This document shows, one piece after another, positions 1 to 11,195 of a stretch of DNA of 64,000 bases (position 1 is its first letter; every line of letters begins with the position of its first letter). A program made the translations under genes and the position numbers. Source of the stretch: Orientallactaga sibirica (Eukaryota; Chordata; Mammalia; Rodentia; Dipodidae); NCBI GenBank assembly GCA_036365145.1, contig JAEOAD010000001.1, forward strand, positions 103,698,001 through 103,762,000, in the 5' to 3' direction. Under the pieces are notes generated by a model. It worked only from the letters and a program-made list of their open reading frames with translations. It did no database searches and was not told where the DNA came from.

Positions 1-82
1 ATCACTGTGTCTTCTGGGATTTTGCAGGGATGACGGGCTACTTTAAAAAAAGTGTTTTTGAGGCAAGCCCAACAGACTGGCC

Positions 83-302
83 TTTTTTTATTCAAGAGAC
101 TGAGAGACAGAGAGAATATTGGTGTGCCAGGGCCTCTAGCCACTGCAATCGAACTCCAGATTGTGTGCCATCTTTTGCACATGTGTGGCCTTGTACGCTT
201 ATGTCACTGTGCATCTGGCTTATATGGGATGTTGGAGAGTTGAACATGAACCATTAGGCTTTGCAGACAAGTGCCTTACCCACTAAGCCATCTCTCCATT
301 CC
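83..302 (-). repeat. tRNA-derived SINE (type 1)
   Basis: The right end is the complement of a tRNA-like head (GGCTGGAGAGATGGCTTAGTGG form, here slightly mutated). The body carries the complement of the 'AGGCCCTGG...CCCATTCTC' block, followed by a GA-rich stretch and a T-run that is the minus-strand A-tail. This copy has a small internal duplication of the 'gtgcatctggctta' region around 180-220. Confidence 0.85.
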
Positions 303-1015
303 TAATGTTTTCACTAATTTAAAAACATATGGATCTTTAGAAATTTACTGAAGTCTTTATTAATTGAAATTTGCTTGTTCTGATGTTCAGAAGGTCTCAT
401 CTTTTGTCACTTTTTTGAGAATTTCTTCAAACTGGCTCATGTATCCTTTTGATATGATTTCCTGAGATTATAAGAGTATCATTGAGGCACAGTATGAAAA
501 AATAAATGTCTAGGCATATCCTAAACATTTCATGCTCAGATCTGGAATCAGGTATTCCTTGCTGGTTCACTTCAATGGGGTGCAGTTGGGGTATTTTTTT
601 AAAGGATTTGAGAGTATAAGTGCTAAAGTGCCTGGATATTTGTTCACATTTACTTTCACTGTACCCCACACTCTTTATCAGATCAGCCCTTTCAGTCCAT
701 CTGTGATGGTTTCTTCTCCAACATGCTCCAAACCCCATCACCAGTGCCCACAATGTATATTCCTTGTGACAACACCTATGACAAATTCATTGACTCTCCA
801 CAGCCTACAGCAGATACTGAAGCCTTCTGTATTATTAAATAACTCTTTTTTCTTTTGAATGGATTTGACTATGGTTGGATGACTACTCGCTCTCCCTCTT
901 TACTGAATATTACATTCTTAATGTTTTCATTGTAAGTTATATTTCAACAGGTTCTAGCATCGAATACAATGATACATAGGCATACATTAAGTATTGTTGC
1001 CTGAATAAAATACAT
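303..1015. other. AT-rich stretch, nothing recognised
   Basis: Open frames on both strands are short, have no recognisable composition and overlap one another. I see no repeat that I can name and no promoter-like GC content. Confidence 0.5.
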
Positions 1016-1625
1016 GATCCAGCTGTAGCACTGTTGGGTATATATCTAAAAGACTAGGAGTCAGCCAGCCACAAAGATACTCTTGCATATCCATGTTAAT
1101 TGCTGCACCATTCACAATATTCAAGATATGCAGCAGACTAACTAAATGTCCATCAGCCCATTAGTGGAGAGAGAAAATGTGGGACAGATATACAATGGAA
1201 ATTTATTCAGATGTATATTAAAATGAAGTTACGACATTTACAGGAAAATGGACTAATCTGGAGATCATTATGTTCAGTAGACTATACCAGACTCAAAAAG
1301 ACAAACAGCACATTTTCTTTCATATGAATAATAAACATCTAAATATATATATTGAAAGGGGAGTATGACAGAGGAGATAGAGGCCTGGAGGAAGGGGAGG
1401 AAGAATAAGAGAGAGTAATGGAATGTATATGTCATGAAAGAAGAAAGGGGAGCTATTTGCAGGGGAAGAAGGGAACCAGCAAGAGGAGGCGAGAGGTACA
1501 AGGCAGGATGATGGGGAGGCTACAAATAAGAACATGTATGATGACATATGTGTGAGAATGTTACAGTGACATCCATTTTTCTGTATGTGAATCAAAAATG
1601 AATTTAAATAAATAACATACAAATA
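1016..1625 (+). repeat. L1 relic: ORF2 C-terminus and 3' UTR
   Basis: Translated on the plus strand with frameshifts, the first ~290 bases follow the C-terminal part of LINE-1 ORF2: the block meaning 'pair of values... primary sequence of the last domain' is visible as GIYLK, then a Cys-containing segment near 1080-1130 and a Lys/Phe-rich end near 1200-1300. It is followed by a purine-rich 3' UTR (1370-1500) and an A/T-rich end. Stops and frameshifts make it non-functional. Assignment rests on remembered L1 family features. Confidence 0.7.
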
Positions 1626-1839
1626 AGTATATGATGTCATGATGCTATAATTTTTCAAATCTATCAGTGGCTCCAGTTTTTGCACTTGAACACATTGCAA
1701 ATTCCTAAAGGTATCACATGGGGCCTTGCATTGTCTGGATTATCTACCAGCCTTTTCAGCCCCATCTTCAGATTTTTTCTATTGTCCAGTCAGCCTCAGA
1801 GACTTTCTTTTAATCCCTTAAAGATTCCCAATTCCACCC
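1626..1839. other. Unique sequence, nothing recognised
   Basis: There are no clear repeat hallmarks. Short frames in this interval run into the neighbouring LTR and are not supported as genes. Confidence 0.4.
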
Positions 1840-2229
1840 TGTTGGGGTCCCTCCTAGGGCCAGCCCAGAAGGGGATGTAGGGCCTTCACTGGGTAGGGGG
1901 TGAGAGGTGTGTAGTCACAACACAGACACCTGTAGTTGGGTGGAAGCATGCAGAGGGTGAGCTGCTGCAAACTCATTTATTCAGGAAAGTAGAGGGGTTT
2001 TTAAGGGTTTGGCTGGCCAATCATTGTGCAGGGTGGCTCCCTTCTTGTGACCAATGACAGCCTATCTCTGGGCAGATCAGGTTGCTCAGGGGCATGGGGT
2101 TATAGCTGTTGTCCTACCAGGCCTGTGAAGAATGCCACATCCAGAAAAGCCACTTCCTAGTTCCTCCTAGCAGGTGGCCTGGCTAGGGCCCGACCTGCAC
2201 TGTGCCTCTCTTTTGCTTGACATTCCACA
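1840..2229 (-). repeat. Solo LTR-like element, minus strand
   Basis: Begins TGTTGGGG on the plus strand (CCCCAACA end on minus). On the minus strand it has a CCAAT-type motif (complement of GGCCAATCATTG near 2010), a TTAAAA-type TATA region (complement near 2000) and an AATAAA signal (complement of TTTATT near 1976), in the order expected for U3-R-U5. The far boundary (2222-2229) is uncertain and no clean target-site duplication was found. It looks like a class II (IAP-like) LTR, but the family is not assigned. Confidence 0.6.
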
Positions 2230-2433
2230 TTCCAAAGGAAAGCTGCACCAAAATAATTCAGATATTACCTATTAAATAACTTGTTTGTAGGTTTACAGAG
2301 GCAAGAATATTGAGTGACCTTCAGAAAGTATTTGAATATGAAACATCTCTCCTTATTGTTTAAACCTATGTTTAATTAACATAAAGCATATGAAAGTCTG
2401 GCTGAGGTTTTACTTGAAGAAAAGAATATATTT

Positions 2434-2577
2434 GCAGGGCGTGGTGGCACACGCCCTTAATCCCAGCACTGGGAGGCAGGCAGAGATGAGGATCACTGTG
2501 AGTTCAAGGCCACCCTGAGACTACATAGTGAATTCTAGGTCTGCCTGGGCTACAGCGAGACCCTACCTCAAATACAT
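2434..2577 (+). repeat. B1 (7SL-derived) SINE
   Basis: Starts with a GGGCGTGGTGGCACACGC head, then AATCCCAGCACT, then GAGTTCAAGGCCACCCTGAGACTACA, and ends GAGACCCTACCTCAAA. This order is the 7SL Alu-domain structure of rodent B1, including the Pol III A box near the head and the B box at GAGTTCAAGGCC. Only point changes separate it from the other B1 copies in the window. Confidence 0.9.
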
Positions 2578-2592
2578 ATCATTCAAAGAAAA

Positions 2593-2891
2593 TGTAGAAA
2601 CTAGTTCCAGGGCATCATCATCAACTGTGATGTTCTGACCAAAAGGCAGAAGGAGGAGATACTTTCACTGGATGAAGATTCCGCTGAACACGGTCTCCCT
2701 GCCCATTGCCCCACTGTACCTCCTTTAATTTGCTATAAAAGTTCTTTTGTGTATAAAGATGGTGCTTTGAGGATGAGGACCCTTTCCATCTTCTCAGGAA
2801 AGTCCTTTCAATAACCTTTATTTCCTTTCTGTTATCTCTCCTGAGTATTGGCTTTCAAGCGGTGAATAGACAGACCTGGGTCCCAGTAACA
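2593..2891 (+). repeat. Solo LTR-like element, plus strand
   Basis: Runs from TGTAGAAA to CCAGTAACA, so it has TG...CA ends. It contains a TATA box (GCTATAAAAG near 2733) about two thirds in and a pyrimidine-rich R/U5-like end. I found no matching flanking duplication. The composition resembles a rodent class I or II retroviral LTR; the family is not assigned. Confidence 0.55.
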
Positions 2892-2939
2892 ATCTTCTCC
2901 CAGACCTTCTTTCTATATATCCATAGTATTTGTCATTTT

Positions 2940-3085
2940 GCTACCATAATATTTACCAGATTCATGTCAAACATTATCCATGAGGCTGCAGGTTCTATCA
3001 GGGAAGAAAAGATTTCTGAGAAGTCCAGCACTCTCTTCTCAGTGCCTCAGTAGGTGCCCAATCAGCACTGGCTGATTCAAAAGGT
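2940..3085 (+). repeat. Probable L2/MIR 3'-end fragment
   Basis: Carries the degraded 'agcact...ctcagtgcctcagtaggtgcccaatca' pattern typical of L2/MIR shared 3' ends. Strongly diverged. Confidence 0.4.
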
Positions 3086-3481
3086 ATTAGATCTGGGGAT
3101 ATAGGAACCATGCTATTTTCCCCTTTGTATCCTTTCAACATCAAGAGTGATTTGAATTATCAGAAGAGATTTAGAAAATGATGGTTGAATGGGGAACTAT
3201 TGTCCCTAATCAAGGCATTCACTTTGCCCTAACTATGTAAAAAAAGAAAAAAGGAAAAAAAATAGTATTTCCTGGCACAGCTTACCACTCCAATCTACAT
3301 TCTGAGTCAGAGGCATTTTTCCTCCTAATGCCTCACAATGCATCAGTATGTTCATGTACACCATACATAATCTCAAAGCAAGCAAGTGCCTAGAGGCTAG
3401 CTGCTGGGAAGGTGGTCTTTGAAGACGGCTATACTTGGATCTAGTTGCAGCTCTTACTGTGCCATATTTCATCTATGTGAC
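3086..3481. other. Unique sequence, nothing recognised
   Basis: Short antisense frames here have no family resemblance. Contains an A-rich run near 3240-3262. Confidence 0.4.
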
Positions 3482-3626
3482 TGTTGTAGACAGCTTCACA
3501 TTGCTGGGATGAACATCCAAAACATTTCATGGGAAGAAGGGATTTACTTCAGGCTTCCAAATCCAGGTAAAATTCCATAATGATGAAAGAGGCATTTCTA
3601 ATGTATGATCTTCCACTCTACAGATG

Positions 3627-3900
3627 AGGTGTGGTGGTTTGAAGGTAAAATGTCCCTCACAGCCTCGTGTGTTTGTGATGAAGCCCCACACTTAATTCTC
3701 AGCTTGTTGGAGGAGTGTCTCACTAGGGGTAGACCTTGGGTGTTATAGCCCAGCCCTTCTTGCTCACAGCACTTAGCTCACTCTTTCTACTTCTTCCCTC
3801 TTCACATGGGGATATGATGCCTGGATGTCTGCTCCTGCCAAACTTTTTCAACATCTGAACTATTAGCCACTGCATACATTGTCACTTGGCCTGACACGAA
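3627..3900 (+). repeat. LTR-like fragment nested in older LTR
   Basis: Starts GTGTGGTGGTTTGAAGG, the same TGTGGTRGTTTGA start seen in the solo LTRs at 50385 (plus strand) and 25829 (minus strand). A 'ttatagcccagcccttcttgctcacagcac' type body follows. The 3' end is unclear. Confidence 0.4.
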
Positions 3901-4063
3901 GTTTCAGACAAGTGCTTTGTCAGATGCCAATGGATACACTAAAGAAATGTCATTTTCCTACCTTGCCCTTACCCTATCCTATCCTACAAGCAATCAGTCC
4001 TGCTTGCTGGCTGTAAGATTTTTCAAAGAAATAAATTATATGTGTAAGTATCTATGGTCTCAG

Positions 4064-4261
4064 ATTTTTTTTTTATATTTCTTAGAGAAAAAGAGAGAGA
4101 GATAAAGAGAATGGGCATGCCAGGGCTTCTAGCAGCTGCAAATGAACTCCAGACTCATGTGCTACCTTGTGCATCTGGCTTATGTGGGTCCTGGGAAATT
4201 AAACCTTGGTCCTTTGACTTTGTAGGCAAGTTCCTTGACTGCTAAGCCATCTCCCCAGCCC
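4064..4261 (-). repeat. tRNA-derived SINE (type 1) with target duplication
   Basis: Complement of the standard SINE, ending GCCATCTCCCCAGCCC. It is flanked by the direct repeat TGGTCTCAG at 4055-4063 and 4262-4270, which gives the insertion boundaries. Confidence 0.9.
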
Positions 4262-4569
4262 TGGTCTCAGTTTTTAAAGCACTTCTATTCCTGTCTTTGC
4301 AACTGTCTTCTGCATCTGCTGGTGGATTCATTCTCATGAGAATGCTGGCCCCCATTCACAGATCCAAGCAGAGAGGAACCACCATCAGCCAGCACCTTAA
4401 GCAAGCATGAACCAGGAGCAAGCAGGATGCCCAGAGCTCAGACTGCTCTGTAGACCTTTAGGCTGGAATTCAGGTCCACCCCCCAGTGATAAGGTTGTAA
4501 CCTGACCCAAGTTACAAGCTTTAATAAAACACCCGAATCTATGGGGGAGCATACATTCAAACTATCACA

Positions 4570-5103
4570 GAGACTCTGCTGTAGGGCTGAGAAAAGGTTG
4601 AGTTCAATTTGTAGAAGAACTTTACTTCATCCAAACTGATGCAGGCCTTAGGAAGCCAAGCAACAATATGCTATGCATCCCTTCCATCAGCTGCTTCCTC
4701 ACTAAACAGCTCAGTAACCAACTTCAGCCATAGCCAGGAAAAGTCTAGGTGCCACCTACCGGATGTAATGCAAACTGTCTTGATCACACAAGAAAGCAAA
4801 ATGTAATCTATGCTGGGCACATTTTGAAAATATTGTCAATTTTAATGTGAACATTTATTACAGAAAGAACCATTCACCCCAATTCAGTTGTAACAGCATG
4901 TAAAAGCTTTTAGCTCACTTAATAAGAGGACATATTATGTTAGTTTTGAGTATGGCTGCCTCCATCAGAAAGCTTCTTGAAGATATTTTGGTATGGCTTT
5001 TACCAGATCGTTATATGAATAATCAAAAGACACGGTGCATACTTGCATAGGAGCTTGTAGATTAGATTGGGGATCAATGTATACACACCTACCTGGAGAA
5101 CAA
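4570..5103. other. Unique sequence, nothing recognised
   Basis: AT-rich with no repeat or coding signal that I can support. Confidence 0.4.
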
Positions 5104-5118
5104 CTTGACAGCTATTCT

Positions 5119-5354
5119 TTTTCTTTTAGCATTTATTTATTTTTATTCATTTATTTTAGAGAGAAGGAAAGAGAGAGAATGACAAAAGAGAGAGAGAGAA
5201 TGAGATTGGGTGTGCCAGGGACTCTAGCCACTGCAAATAAACTCCAGACACATGTGCCATCTTATGCATCTGCCTTATGTGGGTACTGGGAAATCAAACC
5301 TTGGTCCTTATGAACAAGCAAGCACCTTATCCACTGTGCTCTCTCTCCAGCCCC
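5119..5354 (-). repeat. tRNA-derived SINE, 3' half of a composite insertion
   Basis: Complement of the type 1 SINE with a degenerate head (CTCTCTCCAGCCCC end) and a long A/T tail at 5119-5160. It lies immediately downstream, on the minus strand, of a B1. One 15-bp target duplication (5104-5118 and 5546-5560) frames both. Confidence 0.88.
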
Positions 5355-5545
5355 AATGTTTTTGTTTGTTTGTTTGTTTGTTTTATTTGTTTGTTTGTTT
5401 GTTTGTTTTTTCCAGGTAGGGTCTCACTCTATCCCAGGCTGACCTGGAATTCACTATGTAGTCTCAGGGTGGTCTTGAACTCACAGAGATCCTCTTACCT
5501 CTGCCTCCTGAGTGCTGGGATTAAAATGGGTGCCACCATGCAGAG
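5355..5545 (-). repeat. B1 SINE, 5' half of a composite insertion
   Basis: Minus-strand B1: the complement reads head near 5545, AATCCCAGCACT near 5515, and ends at the GTTTG-repeat (AAAC repeats on the minus strand) at 5357-5410, which serves as its tail and joins the adjoining SINE. Confidence 0.88.
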
Positions 5546-5560
5546 CTTGACAGCTATTCT

Positions 5561-6273
5561 GATAGAGCAGTGGGAAGAAGGAGGGGGCAGTTAAATATGG
5601 CTGGGCTGAGGGAAGAGAGCTGGTGACAGGTGTAGGCCTTGAAGAATGAAGGGAACTGTGATTAAGATGAATAAGACAGAGGGAAGCGTCTGAGCTTGGA
5701 GGCAGGTGAAGTAAAGGATGTGTTCAGGAATTACAGAAGTGCTTGATGGAAGGCAAGTGAGGAGACCTTCAGGTGGGATGAGGCTCAGAATATCCAAGGT
5801 CCTGAAGAAAGAGTAGTGACTCAAGCTTCACTGCCAAAGGCAAGAGTGGGGACAGGTAACCTTCAGGGATGGTCCTTCAATAATCTGTCATAGAGATTGA
5901 CTAGTTTTACCTATCCACTATCTATTTTAATGTTTTCTGGTAATGGCAACATGCTTTTCTCTGGTAATCCATGCTGAAGACTCTGTCCATGTGTGTGTGG
6001 GGGGGGCTAATAGGGCAACTCTACTTCATTTCATTGGAATGTGATCCAGGCCTCAAGAAGTGAGTAGACTGCATCTGCTTGACCACAGCAACTGGCTTAA
6101 ATGTCAGCAATGTCACTTCTACCTAAGTCCAATCACAGTCACATCTGGGGACTACTCAGCCATAGCTAATGGAATTCTGAGTCTCTAGACTTTCTATTTC
6201 ATGGATCTTTGGGTTTAGATCACTCTCATTGATTTGTGACTTTTAGGCAACAGATTCTTGACCAATAAGACAA
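5561..6273. other. Unique sequence, nothing recognised
   Basis: Contains a short G-run near 6000. No repeat or gene evidence. Confidence 0.4.
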
Positions 6274-6283
6274 TGATATTGAA

Positions 6284-6503
6284 CTGTTTAAATTTTATTT
6301 ATTTATTTACATATTTGAGAGAGAGAGAGAAAAAGAAGGAGAGAGAGAGAGAATGGGCACTCCAGGGCCTCTAGCCACCGTAAACAAACTCTAGACACAT
6401 GCGCCACCTTGGACATCTGGCTTATGTGAGAACTGGGGAATTGAACCTGGGTCCTTAGGCTTCACAGGCAAGTGCCTTAAGCACTAAGCCATCTCTCCAG
6501 CCC
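6284..6503 (-). repeat. tRNA-derived SINE (type 1) with target duplication
   Basis: Ends GCCATCTCTCCAGCCC. It is flanked by the direct repeat TGATATTGAA (6274-6283 and 6504-6513). T-rich tail with TTTA repeats at the left. Confidence 0.92.
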
Positions 6504-6513
6504 TGATATTGAA

Positions 6514-7239
6514 GTTTTTAAAAGCATTTGCCTTGTATAATTCATTTAGCTACTTCACTGTTAGAGTTGAAACATGACTAGTAGAAACAATTATTGACAC
6601 ATTTTCCAGAAAAATAGGGATTTCTCTAGTTCCTCAAAATCAAGCCATCACATAAAAATTTTGTAATTCTGCAGAGGGAGGAAACAACAAACTTCATAGA
6701 TAAGAAAGTTATTGTATCTAATTTGCAGCTAACTTGAAACTAATTTGACATTTAAACCAATAATACATATCATTTTTAGACAATCAAGATCTAAGAACCA
6801 TCTGTATGTGTTTGTAAATTCTTACAGAACCTCTGCCTTCTGTTGCTCATGTATTCACTGCTGACTCCTCACTGAATGCACACACAAAAAAAGAGAAGAT
6901 GAAAGGGCTCTTTACTACCAACAGCTCTGATTCCAGTCCCAGAACAACAGAATACACAGAAAGCAGCACGTTCTCGCATCCAGCCTGGAAGCCAGCCAGA
7001 TGACAGCAAAGAGCATTTGCTCTGGACAAGGCCAAAGACATGGATTCCACCTCCCCTCTCTTGGCAGCCACCGCTGGGATCACATTGCTCTTCAAGAGAC
7101 ATACCTGTATGTGCTGCGGAGTTGTCAGCAAAGCAAAAATGTTTATGAAGTCCTCAGATGTGATTGATTAGATGTTGTTATTATTCTACAATTGCAAAGA
7201 TTCATCATTACTAAGTAAAACAACCCAAGCATTAGACTT
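6514..7239. other. Unique sequence, nothing recognised
   Basis: Two overlapping antisense frames at 6847-7131 are open for under 95 codons with no recognisable motif. Not annotated as genes. Confidence 0.4.
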
Positions 7240-7515
7240 TTCCTTTCCCCTTTCTCCCTTCCTTCCTTCCTCCCTCCTCTCCCTCCCTCTTTCTTTCTTC
7301 TCTTTTTTACCTCCTTCTTTCCTTTCTTCCTTCCATCCTTCCTTCCTCCCTCCCTCCTTCTATCTCTCTTTCTTTCCCTCCCTCCCTCTTTCTTTCTTCT
7401 CTTTTCCATCCTTCTTTCTTTCTTTACTTCCTTCCTTCCTTCCTCCCTCCCTCCCTCCCTCCCTCTCTCTCTCTTTCTTTCTTTCCTTCTTTCTTTTTCC
7501 CTCTCTTTCTTTCTA
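7240..7515. repeat. Polypyrimidine tract (CTTT/CCTT/CCCT repeats)
   Basis: About 275 bases that are almost entirely C and T on the plus strand, built from interrupted CTTT, CCTT and CCCT units with only a few purines. The open frames over it on both strands (Ser/Phe/Pro-rich on plus, Lys/Arg/Glu/Gly-rich on minus) are artefacts of the repeat. Confidence 0.95.
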
Positions 7516-8639
7516 TGGAGTGGAGAGTAAAAGGAGAGAAGTCAATTCTAGGATAATTTACCATGAATCACAAAACCTGGAACCTTGTGTTTCAAAGAAA
7601 TAAAAACAAAGCACAGTATGCCCTGAATGTGTAGCCACACATGAACTCCATCTGCCTCTCTGTGTGTACTCTGCTGTGGAAGAAGTATATTTCACACCAG
7701 GAGACAAATGCTCTTTTCTAAGCAAACAAAAGAGCACATATACTGTCTAGTATAAATTATCCCTCCTTCGAGACATTTTCTTTGTCTTACACAGATTATT
7801 ATGACAGAAAAGCAGCTTTGGAGGTGTTTATTTATTTCCAATCAAATAGGTGAAAATGTTACCATTTAAAGACTTCTCCCTAATATTCAAGGGTATTTCA
7901 GGACTTGGAACAACTCCATGTAGCCAGTGGTATTTTTAATCAACTGCCAGATCTGCACTATTGGTCAAAGTCATCCCTTCCTCTGCTTTCCTACCAAACC
8001 GTAGAAAGAGAATTAAAAAGGAAAAAAATCTTGTAGTGTGTGGGTGTGTTTGTGCATGCAGGATCCCCAAGGTATTTACTGTTATTGCACACTTCAAGTC
8101 TTTTCTTTAGAACACTTCCCCAACTATAATTAAGGAATGAGTTCTGCAAAACTCTCATTTCCCAGTCTCTCCTGACTGGGGTCAAGTTTCACTTATTCAA
8201 GGTGCTCTCCACCTGTGCTCATCCCAGAGCTGGGAGCAGAGGTGTGCCTTATGAATGACTGAGAGGGAGGTCAAGGGCAAAAACAGAGGGAAAGTCTACT
8301 TGAAAATGTGTTGAGGACATGATTTACAAACTAAATGTCACCACATATAACTCATTATATTATGAATTTCATAAAGCCAGTATCTAACATGAAGAAAGAC
8401 AAGAAGAGGTCATCAGTCCAAAGGAGAAGACGCCATAGCTTACAGGAGCCACCAGCATTGACTAAGTAGCACCCTGTGTCAAAACAGAACTGGCCTTGTA
8501 AGGAAGTTATTGCTTATCTGGAAAATCTAATTACAACACACTTGGAAGAACAAAGGGTTGGATTTGAAAAAAAAAAAAAAAAAACCTTTGTCAGGAGTGA
8601 GCACTCCTGTACTTAGAGGATAATGTTGGGCTCCTTGGA
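7516..8639. other. Unique sequence, nothing recognised
   Basis: No repeat that I can name. An A-run lies at about 8568-8584. Confidence 0.4.
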
Positions 8640-8820
8640 AAATGCCTCAGCCTGTGATCTTTGGAGCCTCCTGCATCAGAGTCCCTTTGGAGGTTTATTA
8701 AAATTCAGAATTCTGGGAACTAGCTAAAATCTATGGGATAACATTCTGTAGGGCTGGATACTAGAAGGGTTTATTTTTCAAAGAAACTTCCTGGTTGATT
8801 TTGTTCACACATTAACTTTT
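8640..8820 (+). repeat. Possible MER5-like hAT DNA transposon relic
   Basis: The pattern 'tgcatcagagtccctttggaggtttattaaaattcagaattctggg' followed by '...aaacttcctggttgattttg' resembles the ends of the short MER5 non-autonomous hAT elements. Diverged; assignment from memory. Confidence 0.4.
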
Positions 8821-10071
8821 AATAATCGTTGCCAAGTCAGTAAGGATAACTTGTAATCTTATTGCCTGAGAAAAAGAACCCTTAAAATGTTACATTTTAA
8901 CAAAATTTGATTCTAAAATATGTTATTAGCTTTAATAAAGTAAGCAAAAATATTTCCTCAACCCCTTGGGCATACTTAAATTATGCTCTGACTTGTTTTG
9001 ACATTTCATTTTTTTTTTTTTTTAACAAAATGGTTCCTACCTCTAGGAGGACTGGCCTGGGAGTGAAGGCAGGATTGAGTTGGTAAGGACACAAGCCAGG
9101 CGGAGGAGAAATAAACCACACAAGACTATTTTAAGAGTAGTCTTTTTATGCTAACAACAATAGGCATTCACTGATGATTTTTAAATAGGGGCAAGAAAGA
9201 GTTCACATTCTTTCCAGGGCTCATGAACACTGTTTATGGGAAAAGGATAGACAACAGTTAAGGGAATAGGATGGAGGGGAATGATAACAGAGAAACCAAT
9301 AGCTTTCTGAGGGGCTTCAAATGAAAAGATGTTAACTTTGGATTCATGTACTTATAGACTTACAACTGACTTACCATCATTTTTCTTTCTATTTCCTCTT
9401 CCCTGGTGCACAGCTAGAACATGCTATCTTTATATCAAATCTTCCTTGGAGTACCTTTGTAGATATGTGATGGGACCTGTTTGATGATCAAATGATAGAA
9501 CATTCCACAAACTACCAACTATAATGTTAGAAGTGGATCAAACGATAGTTGTCATCTGGTCCCCTATGACTCGGGGACCATAAATATGTCCTGAAAAGGT
9601 AAACATTTACCTAAGGTTGTGCCATAGTAAAAGTAGATCGGGTTAGCACAGTTCAAAGCTCTGTCTCTCAGTGCATGCTCCTATTACCTCCCTACATGGT
9701 ACCATTGCTCTTCCAGATTATGGATGCAAGGAACAGAGTCAGTTCTAGAACTGTGTCAGCTATGTGGAAAGTAGATTCTTGTCTCAATGTTATTTGAATT
9801 TGACCACTGCCCACTACCCACCCTTCCAAGGGAAACACAAAAAGGCAAAGAAAAAGTACAGAGTGAAATCAGTTCTTGGTGTCATGGTTAGAGCCACTTG
9901 TCAACCATGTCTCAAGGAGCCTTACTGTTGTTAAAGGTATCATGTCATCTAGGTGAACCCCACTTCACAAAGCCAGTTTAACTTGTATCTCCTATCACTT
10001 AACATGGAAAGGGTTCTGACTAAGATATCCTAACTCATCCATTATATCTTAACTATAAAACCCAGGTGAAA
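8821..10071. other. Unique sequence, nothing recognised
   Basis: Contains a T-run at about 9009-9023. No coding or repeat evidence. Confidence 0.4.
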
Positions 10072-10280
10072 CGGAGGCTGGCAAGATGGCTCAACAGTTA
10101 AAGGCAGTTGCTTGCAAAGCCTGATGGCCTAGATTTGATTCCCCAGTATCCACATAAAGTCAGATGCACCAAGTGGCACATGCATCTGGAGTTTATTTAC
10201 AGATGCAAGAAGCTTTGACATGCCCATTCTCTTCCCCACCTCTTTTCCTGTCTATGTGCAAATAATTTTTTTTTTTTTGA
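10072..10280 (+). repeat. tRNA-derived SINE (type 1), diverged
   Basis: Head AGGCTGGCAAGATGGCTCAACAG, B-box-like GATTTGATTCC near 10132, body AGATGCACCAAGTGGCACATGCATCTGGAG, then CCCATTCTC. The T-run at 10267-10279 lies at its far end, so the 3' boundary is uncertain. Confidence 0.8.
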
Positions 10281-10682
10281 AAAAGAAGGTTAAATGCAGT
10301 GATTATGAGGAGAATGAAGTTTGTGAAGAAATAAGAAGCCACGTTTCTCAGGGTCAAGGCCACTTCCTGAGAAAGTTCTGGCTTCAATGTCATTATTACT
10401 CAACCTTCCCCATTTGTTTCCTCATTATGAAATTGGGGAGAAGAGGCTGCTGTTCTGATTCCTGAACAAAGTAATCACCAGAACCCAAGACTCATGCTGG
10501 GAATGAGCTGGCTCAACTACTCTGAGAACCATACCAAGGAGCCCTCCAGATAAAGCTTCCATCTTCCCACTGACTGAACCCAAAGAATATTTTTAGAAAT
10601 AAGAATTGATTGCTCAACAAGAAAAAATTTGTAAAATGTTGGAATGGTTTTCTCCACACTGATCACCAATTTTATAATTTTA
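10281..10682. other. Unique sequence, nothing recognised
   Basis: No supported gene or repeat. Confidence 0.35.
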
Positions 10683-10931
10683 AAAAATATATTTTTATTT
10701 AGTTATTTGAGATAGAGGTAGAAAGAGAGAGAAAGAAAGAGAAGGAGAGAGAGATAAGCAGAGTGAGTATGGGCATACCAGGGTGCACCAGGGCCTCCTG
10801 CCATGGCAAACAAACTCCAGATGCATGAGATACTTTGTGTATCTAGCTTTACATGAGTACTGGAGAATCAATCCTTGGCTATTATGCTTTGCAAGCAAGT
10901 ACAATTAACTACTGAGTCATCTCTCCAGCCC
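10683..10931 (-). repeat. tRNA-derived SINE (type 1), minus strand
   Basis: Complement of the SINE with a long GA-rich block and a short internal duplication (GGGCATACCAGGGTGCACCAGGGCC area). Right end GTCATCTCTCCAGCCC. Approximate flanking similarity GATCACCAATTTT / AATCACTGATTTT. Confidence 0.85.
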
Positions 10932-11059
10932 CCAATCACTGATTTTAAATGAGGCTCAACACATGTAATAAACATAAAGATATGATTTGGGAGTGGGAAG
11001 GGCATAGGTTTAGATGGTCAGAAACCTACCTCTATGCTGAACTTACCTCTCACTAGCTC

Positions 11060-11195
11060 CACACCCTTGCCCTAATTCTAGTGTCTGTAATCTTACCACT
11101 CTGGAGGATCACTCTGGAGGCAGGAGCAGGAAGATCATTGGATCATCAGTTAGAGGCCAGACTCAACTACACAGCAAAACCTTGGAGAAGAAGGA
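11060..11195 (+). repeat. Diverged B1-like SINE
   Basis: Shows the order 'tgtaatcttaccactctggagg', 'aggaagatcattggatcat', 'gaggccagactcaactacacagcaaaacc', which is a degraded B1 layout with a duplicated 'actctggagg'. Confidence 0.5.

Larger units (their letters stand above)
3482..4569 (-). repeat. Old LTR (family A-like) split by later insertions
   Basis: The left part (3482-about 3630) begins TGTTGTAGACAGCTTCACATT and the right part (about 4310-4569) ends CATTCAAACTATCACA. These match the two ends of the better-preserved minus-strand LTRs at 30339 and 53099. The middle holds an LTR-like fragment (3627 onward) and a SINE. It is more diverged than the other copies, so probably older. Confidence 0.55.

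Noticed and set aside
1320..1700. 126-codon antisense frame
   Set aside because: Lies over an L1 3' UTR and low-complexity purine-rich sequence.
7172..7603. 143-codon Ser/Phe/Pro-rich open frame
   Set aside because: It is the translation of the polypyrimidine tract; low complexity keeps stops out on both strands.
10072..10150. Possible functional tRNA gene, from A and B box motifs
   Set aside because: The boxes belong to the tRNA-derived head of a SINE; no cloverleaf pairing is kept. The same holds for every other SINE head.
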